Source of the DNA: Rhizobium sp. NXC14
GTDB taxonomy: Bacteria; Pseudomonadota; Alphaproteobacteria; Rhizobiales; Rhizobiaceae
Reading direction: 5' to 3'
NCBI RefSeq assembly: GCF_002117485.1
Contig: NZ_CP021030.1
Location: forward strand, 1,057,001 to 1,121,000
DNA: 64,000 nt
The notes beneath the pieces are model-generated. The model worked only from the letters and a program-made list of their open reading frames with translations. It had not been told where the DNA came from and did not search any database. Numbering within the stretch: the stretch's first letter is position 1; every line of letters starts with the position of its first letter. The position numbers and the translations under genes are program-made. Positions 44,341 to 52,488 of the stretch are shown here, in pieces.

Positions 44341-45025
44341 ATGTCTCGACCAGATGATTGGGCGACCGGGTGCAACTCCCGAGCTGACGAAGCCCAGCGG
44401 CGCGGGAAGCGAAAGTCCTTAAGTGCGCTGTCAGAAAATCAGGACGAGGGCGAAGCGAGTGGCCCCTCTGGCACGTGTCCCATCCCGGCTCCGGCCTTCA
44501 GGACATGGCCAATGCTCTCCCGGCCTCATGGGCTTTGCTCATGGGGTAGGGGGAAGCTTTGGCCGGAACCCTCCCTCACCAGCCTTCAGGAACTGGAAAG
44601 AGATGGAAGAGAGAGGGAGTGAGAGAGATCCGGATATCGCAGGCGCGCGGGGCGGGCGATGATCCGCTCTGCGGCGCGTCGCGGCCTTTGGATCGGACGC
44701 CTGCGCTCGAAGCGGTTGTTTGCAGGCGCGTCAGTGCAGCGAGGTCGCTGCAGGCACCTTGCGCGGGGCGAGTGGAGCCCGGGTAGAGCGGGCTTCGGTC
44801 TTGAGAGCCGTCTTCGTTGTGAGGGGTTCACCACAAAGCAGGATCGCCTGCGTGGCGCCGAAAGCGGTGATCAGCACGGCAAGTGTCGCGATTTGGAACC
44901 AGATCCTGCCGGCTCGTGAAGACGGGCGGATGATCTTGAATCTGTTTGGGAAGTGGTTGGAATTTTGCTGCAACGGTAAGCGTTAAGTCACAGATTAGAT
45001 TTATATTTTTTGAAGAGCCTTGCTC
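44341..45025. other. Gap with no firmly supported gene
   Basis: A 93-codon plus-strand frame from ATG 44341 and an 80-codon minus-strand frame (44731-44973, TTG start) are open. The latter contains one plausible transmembrane helix (IWFQIATLAVLITAFGA) and may be a real small membrane protein; the former has no protein-like features. This may be a degraded part of the prophage. Confidence 0.4.
44731..44973 (-). CDS. Possible small membrane protein
   Basis: 80 codons, TTG start, reading QQNSNHFPNRFKIIRPSSRA then a hydrophobic helix IWFQIATLAVLITAFGATQA and a basic tail. Amino-acid composition is protein-like, but there is no good ribosome-binding site and no family match. Lies downstream of the repressor gene on the same strand. 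Confidence 0.35.
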   Translation of the reverse strand: MQQNSNHFPNRFKIIRPSSRAGRIWFQIATLAVLITAFGATQAILLCGEPLTTKTALKTEARSTRAPLAPRKVPAATSLH

Positions 45026-45673
45026 TCACATCTCGATCACCGACCGGCGGACGCGGCCGACGATGGTGACGGCGCCGTGGAATTCCGGCGGCGGCACGTC
45101 CTCGTAGGAGGCGGGCTGGAAGGGCGGATTGTCGTTCGGGCGGTAGCGCTTGTAGGTCGCAGCCCCGGTCTCGTCGGCGACGACATAAAGCGCGTTCGGC
45201 GCCAGGCGCTTGTCGCGGCGGTTGACGAAAATGATCGAGCCTGGCGGCGAGATCTTGTTCATCGAATTGCCCTCGACCTCGAGCGCGATCCAGTCGCCGT
45301 CGGGCAGATCGAGCGCGGCGACGGTCGGGAATTCGGAGAAGTCGGTGATCGGCGCCTGCTCGGTCAGCTGGCCGGCGCTGACCCAGGAGATCTTCGGCAC
45401 GTCGGCGACGGAAACCGGCCGCTCCTCCGGATCGAGCGCATCGCCGGTTCCGAACTGCAGCCAGTTGAGATTGACCCTGAACGCCTTGGCATATTTCTTC
45501 GCGTCGGCGATGCCGAAGCCGTTCCGGCCCGACTCGTGCGCCTTGTAAACATTGGCGTTCCAGCCGAAACGATCGACGATCGCCTTCGGCCCGGCAAAGC
45601 CCGCGTTCTTCCTGGCCATGACCAGACGCTTTGCGCGTTCTTCGCGCTCAAATTGTTCCTGATCTTTCAACAT
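45026..45673 (-). CDS. Phage-type repressor (HTH + S24 LexA-like peptidase)
   Basis: 215 residues. N-terminal XRE-like DNA-binding part (RLVMARKNAGFAGPKAIVDR ... VYKAHESGRNGFG), C-terminal S24 domain with catalytic Ser137 in VEGNSMNKI and Lys175 in TYKRYRP. Such CI/C2-type repressors keep a prophage silent and self-cleave when RecA is activated. Two GGTA-N7-TACC sites lie just upstream in the divergent region, pointing to autoregulation and control of the gene at 45751. Confidence 0.88.
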   Translation of the reverse strand: MLKDQEQFEREERAKRLVMARKNAGFAGPKAIVDRFGWNANVYKAHESGRNGFGIADAKKYAKAFRVNLNWLQFGTGDALDPEERPVSVADVPKISWVSAGQLTEQAPITDFSEFPTVAALDLPDGDWIALEVEGNSMNKISPPGSIIFVNRRDKRLAPNALYVVADETGAATYKRYRPNDNPPFQPASYEDVPPPEFHGAVTIVGRVRRSVIEM

Positions 45674-45697
45674 GATATAAATAATACCCTAAAAAAA

Positions 45698-45747
45698 GGT
45701 ACATGTAATCCCCTAAATCGCTTGACGTGCGAGGTATTTTACGTACC
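45698..45747. promoter_or_regulatory. Repressor operators (divergent control region)
   Basis: GGTATTTTACGTACC (45733-45747) is a perfect GGTA-N7-TACC palindrome; GGTACATGTAATCCC (45698-45712) is an imperfect copy. They lie between the repressor start (45673) and the divergent gene at 45751, with the first ending three bases before its ATG. Confidence 0.6.
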
Positions 45748-45750
45748 CTT

Positions 45751-45981
45751 ATGCCCATGACAAGCACTGATTACATCAACAACCGGCCCCTGCTTTCAGG
45801 CATTGCCAATGTCCGCTACACCGGCTGCCCGCGCTGCGGCAGGGCGCTGTCGATCGCCGAGGTGATCGAGCGCCATTGCGAAAATTGCGGCCGGCAGACC
45901 GAGCCCGAAGAGATGCGGCAGACGCCGGTCTTCCCCAGCTCTCCGCCGATGATCAATTCCGACAGCCTCACTCCTCCCTGA
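45751..45981 (+). CDS. Small zinc-ribbon protein of the prophage early region
   Basis: 76 residues: CPRCG near residue 28 and CENCG near residue 45 form a zinc ribbon; the tail is Pro/Ser rich. It is the first gene divergent from the repressor, the position of cro in lambdoid phages, though it does not look like an HTH protein. The ATG lies immediately after the operator, so the transcript may be nearly leaderless, or the second ATG at 45757 is used. Confidence 0.55.
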   Translation: MPMTSTDYINNRPLLSGIANVRYTGCPRCGRALSIAEVIERHCENCGRQTEPEEMRQTPVFPSSPPMINSDSLTPP

Positions 45982-46117
45982 AGGCTATCGGCAGCTGGCG
46001 TCGCCGCGCTCCCTCGGCGACGCCGGCACCTTCCACAAGATTTGAGACAAACGATCTCGCCGGCGCCCGCTTTGCGAGAAGGCCTCGGCCGCGGATTGAA
46101 TGAAAAGAGATCAAACG

Positions 46118-46384
46118 ATGAGCACCGCCCCGGCGCATCAAGCCACTCACATGAACGCCCTCGAGCTCTTCCGCTCCGGCCGGGATTATATCGAAATCGC
46201 AGCCATCCTCGGCGTGCCGGTGCCTGCGGTGGAAAGCGAGATTCACCGTCTTCGCAGCGCCGAGAAGGGCGACACCGCCCAGCAGGATCATGACGGCCGC
46301 GCGGTCCGGCGTTTTCCCGGCCGCGCAGTAAGGCCGGGCGCCCTGGTCAACTTCGCCCGAGGGCGGCCGAGGCTCCCGGTATGA
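46118..46384 (+). CDS. Small HTH protein, prophage early region
   Basis: 88 residues. Residues ~9-45 (ALELFRSGRDYIEIAAILG then VPAVESEIHRLRSAEK) resemble a sigma-region-4/LuxR-like helix-turn-helix. The rest is basic and Pro/Arg-rich. Its stop overlaps the ATG of the next gene (ATGA). Function unknown; probably a regulatory protein. Confidence 0.5.
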   Translation: MSTAPAHQATHMNALELFRSGRDYIEIAAILGVPVPAVESEIHRLRSAEKGDTAQQDHDGRAVRRFPGRAVRPGALVNFARGRPRLPV

Positions 46385-46788
46385 CGACGGCAACACGTCG
46401 CGAGCGGAAAAGCAATCGCATGGAAAAGGCAGAGATGAGCAAGGACATCATGGAGATCCTCAGCCCCGTGCTCGGGCAGGAGCTGGCGGCTGCGATCATC
46501 GAGCATCGCAGCCGCACGCTGAAGAAGCCGCTGACGGCCTATGCGGCGAGGATCCAGCTCAAGGAATATCTCAAGACCGGCAACCCGGTCGAAGCCGCCG
46601 AGATGCAGATCCTGCGCGGCTGGCGGGCGATCAAATCCGATTGGTATTTAAATGAAAAGGCGAGGGAAGCCGGGTCGATCAATGCAAGCACGGGCAGAAG
46701 GACAACGGTCGATGCCGCAAGAGATTTCCTCTCCGGTGAAGATCATAGCGGGGATGCTTTCGGGCTTTCCGGCCTGCGCCGGCATTGA
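46381..46788 (+). CDS. Prophage hypothetical protein
   Basis: 135 residues from ATG 46381, with EILSPVLGQELAAAIIEHRS and LTAYAARIQLKEYLKTGNPV followed by MQILRGWRAIKSDWYLNEK. The pattern ITAYAA..L...L...G.P..A......GW...K..WY is typical of small phage proteins in rhizobia. Translation coupled to the upstream HTH gene. Its 3' end overlaps the next open frame, so the true end or the next start is uncertain. Confidence 0.5.
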   Translation: MTTATRRERKSNRMEKAEMSKDIMEILSPVLGQELAAAIIEHRSRTLKKPLTAYAARIQLKEYLKTGNPVEAAEMQILRGWRAIKSDWYLNEKAREAGSINASTGRRTTVDAARDFLSGEDHSGDAFGLSGLRRH

Positions 46789-47142
46789 TCCCGACATGCA
46801 GATCCGCGCCTATCTCGTCGCCATCGACGGCATTGCGGCAGAGGCGGTCTGGCGCGCCGCCAAGCTGTTCCTGTCAGGCAAGGTCAGGGACCATAACCGC
46901 GCCTTTGCCCCGAGCGCGGCGAGCTTTGCCGAAATTGCCCGCCAGCAGCAGGCGGTGATGGAAGCGCAAAGCCGCCCGCGCGTCGAGGCGCCGCCCGAAC
47001 CGCCGCAGCCGAAGGTCGCCGCCCACAAGATGCGGCTGCTGAGACAGGCAGCCGCAGCGCCAAGCGGGCGCTGGCTGAGATGTTTCCCGACAATCCGGTC
47101 ATCGCAAGGGCCGCACGAGACGCACAGGAGGCAGTGGGATGA
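46712..47142 (+). pseudogene. Prophage replication-region protein with a probable frameshift
   Basis: From ATG 46712 (MPQEISSPVKIIAGMLSGFP) through AIDGIAAEAVWRAAKLFLSG and RAFAPSAASFAEIARQQQAV, a pattern seen in proteins of the replication region of rhizobial phages. After about 47055 the frame stops making sense, while another frame reads AEMFPDNPVIARAARDAQEA and ends TGA at 47140-47142, overlapping the next ATG (ATGA). One base seems missing near 47055-47065. It could be a sequencing error. The start may instead be ATG 46754. Confidence 0.5.
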
Positions 47143-47435
47143 GAGATCTGTTCTGGACGGAAGACAAGATCGTCAAGGCGCAGAAGCTCTGGCAGGAGGG
47201 CTTGTCGGCACGTCAAATCGCCGAACTCTTCGGCTCGAAGAAGAACACCGTCATCAACATGGCGCATCGCAACCGCGACCGGTTTCCGCCGAGGCAGGAC
47301 CCGCGCAAGACGCTGGCGGTCGCCAGCGCGACGCCCGCACCGATAAGCCATCCCGACCGGGTGCGGCGGGTGACGCTGTCCGGCGCCGAGGTGACGATGC
47401 CGCGCGTGCCGACGATCGACGGGCCGGCGTCATGA
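47139..47435 (+). CDS. GcrA-like HTH protein
   Basis: 98 residues: DLFWTEDKIVKAQKLWQEGL then SARQIAELFGSKKNTVINMA and HRNRDRFP, matching the N-terminal W.....LWxxGxSaxxIAxxLG pattern of GcrA-family proteins, which bind DNA and sigma70 in Caulobacter. Here it is a small phage-type variant. Its stop overlaps the ATG of the following LuxR-type gene. Confidence 0.7.
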   Translation: MRDLFWTEDKIVKAQKLWQEGLSARQIAELFGSKKNTVINMAHRNRDRFPPRQDPRKTLAVASATPAPISHPDRVRRVTLSGAEVTMPRVPTIDGPAS

Positions 47436-47641
47436 GTGCCGTGACCAGTGCTGTGACCCCGCGCGAGCGAGAGATCATCGGCTGGATGGCGCAAGGCAAG
47501 ACCGCCGCAGAGATCGGCGCCATCCTCGGCATCTCGCCGATCACCGTCAACACCCACATTGCCAATGCCAAGGCGAAACTCGGCGTGTTCAGGGAGACCG
47601 CCCTGGTCGCCGCCGCGCTGCGAAACGGCATCATTCGATAG
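47432..47641 (+). CDS. LuxR-type HTH protein
   Basis: 69 residues: VTPREREIIGWMAQGKTAAE then IGAILGISPITVNTHIANAK, a complete GerE/LuxR helix-turn-helix with no receiver or ligand domain. Coupled to the GcrA-like gene by ATGA. Possibly a late-gene activator of the phage. Confidence 0.75.
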   Translation: MSAVTSAVTPREREIIGWMAQGKTAAEIGAILGISPITVNTHIANAKAKLGVFRETALVAAALRNGIIR

Positions 47642-47655
47642 GAAGGATAATCAGC

Positions 47656-48249
47656 ATGGGCGGCAAGGCCACCAAGGTGAAGATACAGCGGGCAAACAAG
47701 GGCGCCGGCCGGCCGCGCAAGGCCAATGTCGAGCGTTTCCCCTGCGGCAAGATCAAGCCCTTCGAAACCGAGAAGGAGAATATCAGCGTCGCGATGGCGG
47801 CGCGCCGGCGTATCCACGGCTTCGGCAGGACGGTTGATGACGAGACGGTCAGGAGCCCCTATGCCGGTTATACCCTCGGCCGCATGTTCCTCGATGGTCT
47901 GATCACTGACGAACAGCGCCAGGCCGGCGACGACTATGCCGAGGTCATGGCCCGCTACCACAAGACGACCGGCATCCCGGCCCCGAGCCCGAGGGCCCAG
48001 TCGCTCTTCGCCGTCAAGGGCCATGAAGGCGAGGTGACCGAAAGCCTCGCCGACCGCGCCCGCAAGGCCAGCAACCGCATGATGGAACTGCAGGCCGTCC
48101 TTCTGCGCTGCGAGGACGGGCCGCAGGTGCGCAGCACCGTCTATAACGTGGCGGTGATGGATTACGAACACCTGCGCCAGATGCCGCCGCAGCAACTGCT
48201 GTGGCTGCGGCGGGGCTTGATCGCGCTAAGGAGGGCGAAGGTTGGGTAA
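47656..48249 (+). CDS. Prophage hypothetical protein
   Basis: 197 residues, basic N-terminus (KVKIQRANKGAGRPRKANVE), then SPYAGYTLGRMFLDGLITDE, AGDDYAEVMARYHKTTGIPA and a helical C-terminus. The GRMFLDG.IT..Q..AG..Y pattern recurs in rhizobial phage proteins. AAGGA lies about ten bases before the ATG. It is the last recognisable gene of the prophage block; structural genes and an integrase are absent. Confidence 0.6.
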   Translation: MGGKATKVKIQRANKGAGRPRKANVERFPCGKIKPFETEKENISVAMAARRRIHGFGRTVDDETVRSPYAGYTLGRMFLDGLITDEQRQAGDDYAEVMARYHKTTGIPAPSPRAQSLFAVKGHEGEVTESLADRARKASNRMMELQAVLLRCEDGPQVRSTVYNVAVMDYEHLRQMPPQQLLWLRRGLIALRRAKVG

Positions 48250-48290
48250 TATGGGTGTCGGCCCCAGAGCGTGCCTCATCCTCCGTCCGC

Positions 48291-48814
48291 ACCGGCGGGT
48301 GCGTTGGGCAACAAGGCCAACCCCACACTCCGTCATCCCAGGGCTTGACCCTGGGATCCACAGCCACGCACGCGGCTGCAGTTGTTTGCGTCGCACACCA
48401 TCGGCACGCAGTGCCTCGCCCGCGTGGATCCCAGGCTCAAGGCCTGGGATGACGGAGGAGAAGTGGTGCCGGGAGAGATAGGCGGCGTCGGCGCGACGAC
48501 GTTCCGGCAAAGGCGGCGCCTCACGCTGGCCGGCGGTACCACGCCAAAAGCCGCGCCTCACGCGCTTCACCCGCGGTCGCTCCGGCAACAGCGGGCGCAA
48601 TCGGCACCGGCGGTGCGTTGGGCAACAAGGCCAACCCCACACTCCGTCATCCTAGGGCTTGACCCTGGGATCCACACAGCCACGCACGCGGCTGCAGTTG
48701 TTTGCGCTGCTCACCGTCGGCAAGCAGTGCCTCGCCCGCTGGCTTGACCCGAGGATCCACGCTGATCTCCAACTCCGGGCATGGATCCCAGGCTCAAGGC
48801 CTGGGATGACGGAG
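48291..48814. repeat. Duplicated composite REP cluster
   Basis: A unit starting ACCGGCGG(G)TGCGTTGGGC occurs at 48291 and again at 48606; both contain CGTCATCC(C/T)AGGGCTTGACC, CACGCACGCGGCTGCAG and end in the inverted REP GATCCCAGGCTCAAGGCC then TGGGATGACGGAG. The stretch 48250-49166 has no supported gene. Confidence 0.75.
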
Positions 48815-49166
48815 GGTGCGGGTGCGGCTCCAATCGCGAAGCCGATCGGAAGTGGGTAATGGCGTGGGCGCTTCCAAACCTATGGACGCGTCCTGGCTTT
48901 GACCGGAGTGGGCCGCACAGAGTATCGAAGTGCATGGCTGTGTTATAAGCACCTCCGCACGGCCCACAAACCTTACGATCGGCGGAGCCCGTTGTTCCCG
49001 AGCCGACGAAGTATTTTGATCGATCGCAGAAGGGGCGCCGCTGCTAATTTCGGTCACTTTGTGGCTTCAGTTTCCGTTGCTACGCCATCTTGAATTGCTA
49101 TGCTGACGCCAGCAACTTTTCGTTCGGGTCGTCCATGATCTATTCTGATTTGCCCGGGGGGCAGAA

Positions 49167-49571
49167 TTGCTGGCGTGGTTTGGTAAACAGCCAACTTTCC
49201 ACGACGCGGAAATCATCAGCCTTTCCCTCAACCGAACCGGCGCGAGTGAGTTGAAAATTCATGGCTGGATCATGACCGACGATGTTGATCTCAACGGTTA
49301 TATCGTCCTCGATAAGCACGCCGTAGTGACGTTTAGGCTCGAAGGGGTCATGGATCTTCAACTGGATGGGTTTAGCGGCCAGAACGTCATTGCGGGATTA
49401 GTCCTCCGCTATGCGATCGACAGAGGTCGATCCTGCTATTATGCCATGCCTGAAGACCCCCGCGATATCGAAATTGAACTTATCCCATGCTACGGCCTGG
49501 ACGGCTTCATCAGAGCAAAAAAGGTCGCCATCTCGTTCAATCCGGGCCGCCCGACAGGCGAGCGAGCGTAA
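49167..49571 (+). CDS. Imm50-like immunity protein
   Basis: 134 residues: PTFHDAEIISLSLNRTGASE, VDLNGYIVLDKHAVVTFRLE and LDGFSGQNVIAGLVLRYA match the Imm50 family pattern (FHDAE..S..L, HxVxFxFxGV..L.L..FN.QNVI). Immunity proteins of this type protect against secreted polymorphic toxins. No toxin gene is visible nearby, so it seems an orphan. The start is a TTG at 49167; the frame is closed by TGA shortly upstream. Confidence 0.7.
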   Translation: MLAWFGKQPTFHDAEIISLSLNRTGASELKIHGWIMTDDVDLNGYIVLDKHAVVTFRLEGVMDLQLDGFSGQNVIAGLVLRYAIDRGRSCYYAMPEDPRDIEIELIPCYGLDGFIRAKKVAISFNPGRPTGERA

Positions 49572-49591
49572 AACAACGGTTTCAACATGGA

Positions 49592-50002
49592 ATGAGCCAA
49601 ATGCCAGTCTTTCATGCCAAGTGCATCTGCGGCGCCCTGTGCCTGGAGGTCGATGGCGATCCGGTGCACAATCACGTCTGCACGTGCACGCGCTGCCAGC
49701 GCGCATCCGGTAGCGCTCTCGCCCACAATGTATGGTTCCGTGAGGAAGATGTCCGGATCGTTTCGGGAGACTATTCCCTATGGTTAGGCGAAACCGTACC
49801 GGATGTGATGAAAGCCTTCTGCCGGATCTGCGGTGGGGGCGGATTTTCCAGATCCGGCGCATACTTCCCCGGCACCGTCGTCATCGCGGCCGGCACATTC
49901 GCCGATCCGTCCTTTCCTGCGCCCGATCACGTTCATTGGTGGGACAATCGCCCTCAATGGATCGACCTCGCCCACTCGATCGAGCGTCATGCCGGAAATT
50001 AG
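49592..50002 (+). CDS. GFA-family (CENP-V/GFA fold) protein
   Basis: 136 residues with the zinc ligands of the glutathione-dependent formaldehyde-activating family: AKCICGALCLEV, HVCTCTRCQRASGSA and FCRICGGGGFSRSG. These proteins bind glutathione-type adducts; formaldehyde as substrate is established only for a few members. ATG at 49592 (MSQMPVFHAKC). It follows the Imm50-like gene by 20 bases. Confidence 0.85.
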   Translation: MSQMPVFHAKCICGALCLEVDGDPVHNHVCTCTRCQRASGSALAHNVWFREEDVRIVSGDYSLWLGETVPDVMKAFCRICGGGGFSRSGAYFPGTVVIAAGTFADPSFPAPDHVHWWDNRPQWIDLAHSIERHAGN

Positions 50003-50038
50003 GGGTTCCGGCCGACGCGAGTTTCTGACTCCGGCGCG

Positions 50039-50184
50039 GCACGCAATGGGTCGCCGTCGTCATCGAAGGCGTGATTGATGTCATGATCGCGGGAAGGGAA
50101 GTGACCCATTGCGTGCAGCAAGCGAGATCTAGCGCGGCATTCTTACGGGCTTTTTGCCGGGACAATACCAATCCGTAAGAATGC
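50039..50184. other. Two nested inverted-repeat pairs in an intergenic stretch
   Basis: GCACGCAATGGGTC (50039-50052) and its inverse GACCCATTGCGTGC (50103-50116), then GCATTCTTACGG (50137-50148) and CCGTAAGAATGC (50173-50184). The gap 50003-50297 has no gene. Possibly a small repeat element or structured leader. Confidence 0.55.
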
Positions 50185-50297
50185 ATCGCTCTGGCCGGCG
50201 ATGGCGCAGCTTACGAAAATGTATGATTCAGGCGAAGTCCCGGTGAGATTGGCAGCGCAGGCTTGGCGTCGTCATTGCCAAGTCGAGGCCAAGTCTC

Positions 50298-51194
50298 ATG
50301 AATATGCGCGCCACACCTGCCGCCCTTATGCCTGCCTTTCATCCGGTCAGCCTGCGGGTGAATACCTATCTCATCAATCTCGACCGCGCGCCGTTGCGAC
50401 GGTTTCGAATGGAGCGGCTGCTGTCAGGCTTCGGCCTTGCCTATGAGCGCGTGGCGGCCGTCGACGGGGCGGGGTTGAGCCTGCCGCATCCCGACTTCGA
50501 CGAGAGATCCTATCTCCGCCGGCACGGCCGCCGGCCGAACCTTTTCGAGATCGGCTGCTATCTCAGCCATGTCGTATGCGCCAGGCGCTTCCTCGGCAGC
50601 AATGCCGAATTCGCGCTCATCCTCGAAGACGACCTCGACTTCGATGATGATTTTGCCGAGCTGCTCGAGGCCGCCCTCCAGCACGAGGCGCAGTGGGACA
50701 TTCTGCGGCTCTCGACGGTCAATTCCGGGCGGAAGCACCGGGTCGAGCCGCTGACCGCCGCCCGCTCGCTCGCCATCGCGCTGACCCGCGAGAAGGGCTC
50801 CGGCGCCTATCTGATCAACCGCAAGGCGGCGGGCTGGATTGTCGGGGCGATGTTGCCGATGCGGCTGCCCTATGATCTCGCCTTCGACCTGGAGTTCGAT
50901 GAGGGGCTACGCGCCTGCTTCGTCGATCCGCTGCCGGTGAGCCAAAGGGCCGATCCCTGCTCGCAGATCCAGGCGGGGCTTTCGGCCTACCGGCTCGGCC
51001 GCCGGAGGCCTTGGAGCGTGCTGCCCTTTCGCGCTGCGGCCGAAATCCGCCGTTTTGTTGCCCGCTTCGTCAGGCTCGCGGCATGGCGGCTCAGGATTTC
51101 TCCGGCATCAATGGGAAGGCGATCGAAACGCGAAGGCCGGGATAATTGTCCGTCAGCGCAATCTCGGCCGAATGCAACTCGGCGATCGCCTTGA
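50298..51194 (+). CDS. Glycosyltransferase family 25 (LPS-type)
   Basis: 298 residues. Begins VNTYLINLDRAPLRRFRMER, typical of GT25, with GCYLSHVVCARRF and the acidic motif ALILEDDLDF (metal/nucleotide-sugar binding). Acts probably in lipopolysaccharide or exopolysaccharide side-chain synthesis. ATG 50298. The last ~35 codons run convergently over the 3' end of the histidine kinase gene (104 bases), an unusually long overlap; that tail (Arg/Ser-rich) is probably not functional protein. Confidence 0.82.
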   Translation: MNMRATPAALMPAFHPVSLRVNTYLINLDRAPLRRFRMERLLSGFGLAYERVAAVDGAGLSLPHPDFDERSYLRRHGRRPNLFEIGCYLSHVVCARRFLGSNAEFALILEDDLDFDDDFAELLEAALQHEAQWDILRLSTVNSGRKHRVEPLTAARSLAIALTREKGSGAYLINRKAAGWIVGAMLPMRLPYDLAFDLEFDEGLRACFVDPLPVSQRADPCSQIQAGLSAYRLGRRRPWSVLPFRAAAEIRRFVARFVRLAAWRLRISPASMGRRSKREGRDNCPSAQSRPNATRRSP

Positions 51195-52488
51195 CGAGGC
51201 TGAGGCCGAGGCCGCTTCCCGGCGTCGTGCGGCTCTTGTCGATCCGGTAGAGCCGCCGGAAGACCTTGTCCCTTTCCTCGGCGGGTATGCCGGGGCCGGT
51301 ATCGGCGACCGAGAGAAGGGCGCGGCTGCCGTCGCGGCGGAGCGAAAGCGTGATGCCGGTTCCGGCCGGGCAGTGGGTGATCGCGTTCTCCACCAGGTTG
51401 GCGATCATCTGCGTCAGGAGATCGCGGTCGCCCCAGATGACGGCAGGCGCGCGCCCGGCGATCCGGAACGACTGCCCCGCGTCTTCGGCGACATCGACAT
51501 AGACCTCGGAGATGACGGTGAGCACGGCGTCGAGATCCGTCTGCTGGAAACGCTCCTTGCGGGCGCCGGCCTCGATCTGGGAAATGCGCAGCAGCGCCTC
51601 GAAGGTGGCGTTGATGCGGTCGCTCTCATTCCGCGCCTCGTCGAGCAGAGCCGAAACATCCGCCTGCTGCTCGTTTCCGGCCGCGGCAGCATCGAGCGTC
51701 AGGCGCAGCCTGTTGAGCGGCGTTTTCAGATCATGGGCAATATCGGCGCTCACCTGCCGCATGCTCTCGACCAATCGCTGCAGCCGCTCCAGCGCGGCGT
51801 TGATCTGGATCGCCACCGTATCGAGATCGTCGCCGTTGCCGGTGATCGGAATGCGGGCGTCGAGCGCGCCGTGGGAGACCTCGTTCATGGTGTTGGCGAC
51901 CCGGTCCAGCCGTGCCTGGGCGCGAACGGCGAGAAAGACGCCGCCGCCGATCGCCGTCGCCACCACGATGGCGGCTGCCCATTCGAAGCTGACCAGCACG
52001 ATCCGCAGCATCTCGTCGGCATCGTTGAAGTTCTCGGCCACGACAAGGCTGTAGGGGCCGATCGTCGAGACCTGCATGCGGTAGCGTTCATGCCCCTTGA
52101 GCCCGACATCGCCCGAGGTGACAGTATAGACGCCGTTCGGGATGCGGGGTGCCGCGAAATTGCCGGCAAGCTTGCGCCCGCCGGCATCGGTCAGCGAATA
52201 GAGCCCGTCGGAGGTCGACTGGAAGCTTGCATAATTGTTCAGCGTGTTGATCAGATCTTCGGTGTCGCCAGGCTGATAGGTCGAGACAATCAGTGAATTC
52301 ATCTCGCTCAGCGACTGGTCCACATCGCGGCCGAGGCCGAGGCTGAGCATGTGATAGATGATCGCGCCGCTGAAGACGAAGGCGACGACGAAGAGCACGC
52401 CGAAGGTGACGGCCAGGCGAAACGGCGTGCTCCTGCGCAAGCTAGAGCATGATGCCGAAAAGTGTGCGCGGTTTTCGGAAGACATCAT
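51091..52488 (-). CDS. Two-component sensor histidine kinase
   Basis: About 465 residues. Two transmembrane helices (LAVTFGVLFVVAFVFSGAII; WAAAIVVATAIGGGVFLAV) flank a periplasmic sensor region; HAMP, then H-box IAHDLKTPLNRLR and ATPase motifs NLVENAITH, DTGPGIP, GLGLSLVK. It phosphorylates the OmpR-type regulator encoded upstream. The start is uncertain: from ATG 52488 the first ~14 residues (ENRAHFSASCS) are encoded by a dispersed palindromic repeat, so a TTG at 52440 may be the original start. Confidence 0.87.
   Translation of the reverse strand: MMSSENRAHFSASCSSLRRSTPFRLAVTFGVLFVVAFVFSGAIIYHMLSLGLGRDVDQSLSEMNSLIVSTYQPGDTEDLINTLNNYASFQSTSDGLYSLTDAGGRKLAGNFAAPRIPNGVYTVTSGDVGLKGHERYRMQVSTIGPYSLVVAENFNDADEMLRIVLVSFEWAAAIVVATAIGGGVFLAVRAQARLDRVANTMNEVSHGALDARIPITGNGDDLDTVAIQINAALERLQRLVESMRQVSADIAHDLKTPLNRLRLTLDAAAAGNEQQADVSALLDEARNESDRINATFEALLRISQIEAGARKERFQQTDLDAVLTVISEVYVDVAEDAGQSFRIAGRAPAVIWGDRDLLTQMIANLVENAITHCPAGTGITLSLRRDGSRALLSVADTGPGIPAEERDKVFRRLYRIDKSRTTPGSGLGLSLVKAIAELHSAEIALTDNYPGLRVSIAFPLMPEKS

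Noticed and set aside
44341..44622. A 93-codon plus-strand frame after the operator pair
   Set aside because: The ATG is well placed, but the sequence (Ser, Pro, Arg-rich, no secondary-structure pattern) looks non-coding.
42683..48249. A complete prophage or integrative element
   Set aside because: No integrase, terminase, capsid or tail genes and no clear attachment repeat of tRNA-Pro were found.
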